Source: Fidelibacterota bacterium 46_43 | GTDB lineage: Bacteria; Fidelibacterota; Fidelibacteria; Fidelibacterales; Fidelibacteraceae | Direction of reading: 5' to 3' | NCBI GenBank assembly: GCA_001509335.1 | Contig: LGGY01000052.1 | Span: 1-5,631 of the forward strand | DNA length: 5,631 nt | The notes under the pieces: generated by a model | What the model saw: the letters and a program-made list of their open reading frames with translations, nothing else | Told to the model about the DNA's origin: nothing | Databases searched by the model: none | Program-made: the position numbers and the translations under genes | Shown: in pieces, positions 5,103 through 5,631 of the stretch | Layout of the letters: each line of letters opens with the position of its first letter | Numbering within the stretch: position 1 is the stretch's first letter

Positions 5103-5388
5103 TATTTCCTGTATCCCGGATTTCTGAGAGTTTTCTTCTTAATTCACGGGTTGTAAACGTTTCTCCGGTATCGGCATCCTGTAAACCCCGTTTAACTGAT
5201 TCGATAAAATGTCTTGTACATATCAGATTATCATACTCCTCCGGGGAGAGAAGCACACCGGCGGGGCGGCCGTTTTGTGTAATAACCACCGGATGGGATG
5301 ATTGGCGTATGGCTTTCAACCATTTTGAAAGTCCTTTTTTAAATTCACCAACCGGAATAATATCTTTAGAAATACTGATTGTTTTCAT
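5080..5388 (-). CDS. Phd/YefM-family antitoxin
   Basis: This 102-residue protein precedes and overlaps its toxin. The N-terminal half has the PhdYefM DNA-binding and dimerisation pattern: ISKDIIPVGEFKKGLSKWL (residues 7-25), then HPVVITQNGRPAGVLLSPEEYDNL (32-55). The C-terminal part (59-102) is helical and acidic towards the end, with FIESVKRGLQDADTGETFTTRELRRKL, the segment that wraps the toxin in known complexes. Antitoxins of this family usually repress their own operon. The start at 5388 is supported by the family's N-terminus; AAGGA lies 11 nt upstream, which is slightly far. Confidence 0.9.
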   Translation of the reverse strand: MKTISISKDIIPVGEFKKGLSKWLKAIRQSSHPVVITQNGRPAGVLLSPEEYDNLICTRHFIESVKRGLQDADTGETFTTRELRRKLSEIRDTGNNEDTLDS

Positions 5389-5416
5389 TGCTCTATATGT
5401 CCTTAATTATGGTCTG

Positions 5417-5445
5417 AATTTAGGGCTGTATTTGGACTTTTGCAA
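5417..5445 (-). promoter_or_regulatory. Possible promoter of the toxin-antitoxin operon
   Basis: On the minus strand, TTGCAA (5440-5445) and TAAATT (5417-5422) are spaced by 17 nt and lie about 30 nt before the antitoxin ATG. Each matches the sigma70 consensus at four of six positions. No clear operator palindrome for the antitoxin was seen nearby. Confidence 0.3.
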
Positions 5446-5478
5446 TAGAATTTAGTCGAAAGTCGGCAGTCAGCAGCA

Positions 5479-5573
5479 GATTGATTCGATTGAATAGATT
5501 GAATAGATTGATTTGATTGATTCGATTGATTCGATTGATTCGATTGGATGATTGGATGATTGGATGATTGAGT
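5479..5573 (+). repeat. Tandem array changing from 9-nt to 8-nt units
   Basis: Seven units of GATTGATTC or close variants (GATTGAATA twice, GATTGATTT once) run from 5479 to 5541. They are followed by three perfect copies of GATTGGAT (5542-5565) and a degenerate fourth (5566-5573). The array lies upstream of the toxin-antitoxin promoter and codes for nothing convincing. Confidence 0.75.
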
Positions 5574-5587
5574 CGATGGACATATCA

Positions 5588-5631
5588 GGAGCGAAGCGAC
5601 GCCAACTTCCAACTGCCAGCTTCCAACTTCT
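5588..5631 (-). repeat. Inverted copy of the heptamer/hairpin repeat (runs into window edge)
   Basis: Read on the minus strand, heptamers GGAAGTT, GGAAGCT and GGCAGTT are followed by AAGTTGGCGTCGCTTCGCTCC-type sequence. This closely matches 4579-4601 on the plus strand (AAGTTGGCGCCGCTTCGCGG). The hairpin here is degenerate. Together with 4501-4620 it brackets the toxin-antitoxin pair in opposite orientation. Confidence 0.65.

Noticed and set aside
5479..5573. Plasmid-type iteron origin next to the toxin-antitoxin genes
   Set aside because: There is no replication initiator gene, the units are short and their length drifts from 9 to 8 nt, and similar simple repeats occur elsewhere in the window.
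5403..5612. Minus-strand open frame of 69 codons with Ser-Asn-Gln repeats
   Set aside because: It is simply the translation of the GATTGATTC array; no ribosome binding site or family resemblance supports it.

Overview
The window comes from a bacterium with a type IX secretion system (T9SS), most likely of the FCB group (Bacteroidota and relatives such as Marinimicrobia, Calditrichota or Cloacimonadota). The main evidence is two C-terminal type A sorting domains with the YPNPFN signature, the beta-sandwich modules usual in secreted proteins of these phyla, a free-standing four-helix bundle (S23-type) gene, and intergenic DNA packed with short tandem repeats. The exact phylum cannot be fixed from this sequence. 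Every supported gene lies on the minus strand.

Layout in the direction of transcription (high to low coordinates). (1) 5389-5631: repeat DNA (9-nt and 8-nt tandem arrays plus an inverted copy of the heptamer/hairpin repeat) and a possible promoter. (2) 4809-5388: a Phd/YefM-type antitoxin followed by an overlapping RelE/ParE-type toxin. (3) 4391-4808: no gene, but a mosaic of heptamer repeats, small perfect hairpins, a terminator-like stem-loop, a 9-bp duplication, and a good promoter with a palindrome over its -35 box. (4) 3296-4390: a secreted protein with three beta-sandwich modules and no sorting domain. (5) 2904-3299: a 131-residue protein that is a signal peptide joined almost directly to a complete sorting domain. 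(6) 2438-2871: a four-helix bundle gene broken by a frameshift and bracketed by an 11-bp inverted repeat. (7) 1329-2441: a second secreted modular protein without a sorting domain. (8) 1-1245: a secreted protein with an AT-rich N-terminal passenger and a GC-richer C-terminal half carrying a sorting domain; its last few residues lie outside the window.

Regions 4 to 8 are tightly packed, with two 4-bp ATGA overlaps and gaps of 32 and about 80 bases, so they look like one transcription unit for exported proteins. The most interesting aspect is how sorting domains are distributed. Two cargo-like proteins lack the tail, one protein is almost only tail, and the fourth is a compositional mosaic whose AT-rich front begins close to where the preceding gene loses its tail. 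Together with the repeats and inverted repeats, this suggests a locus where secretion modules are being cut and rejoined. No wholly new system can be demonstrated from this window alone.
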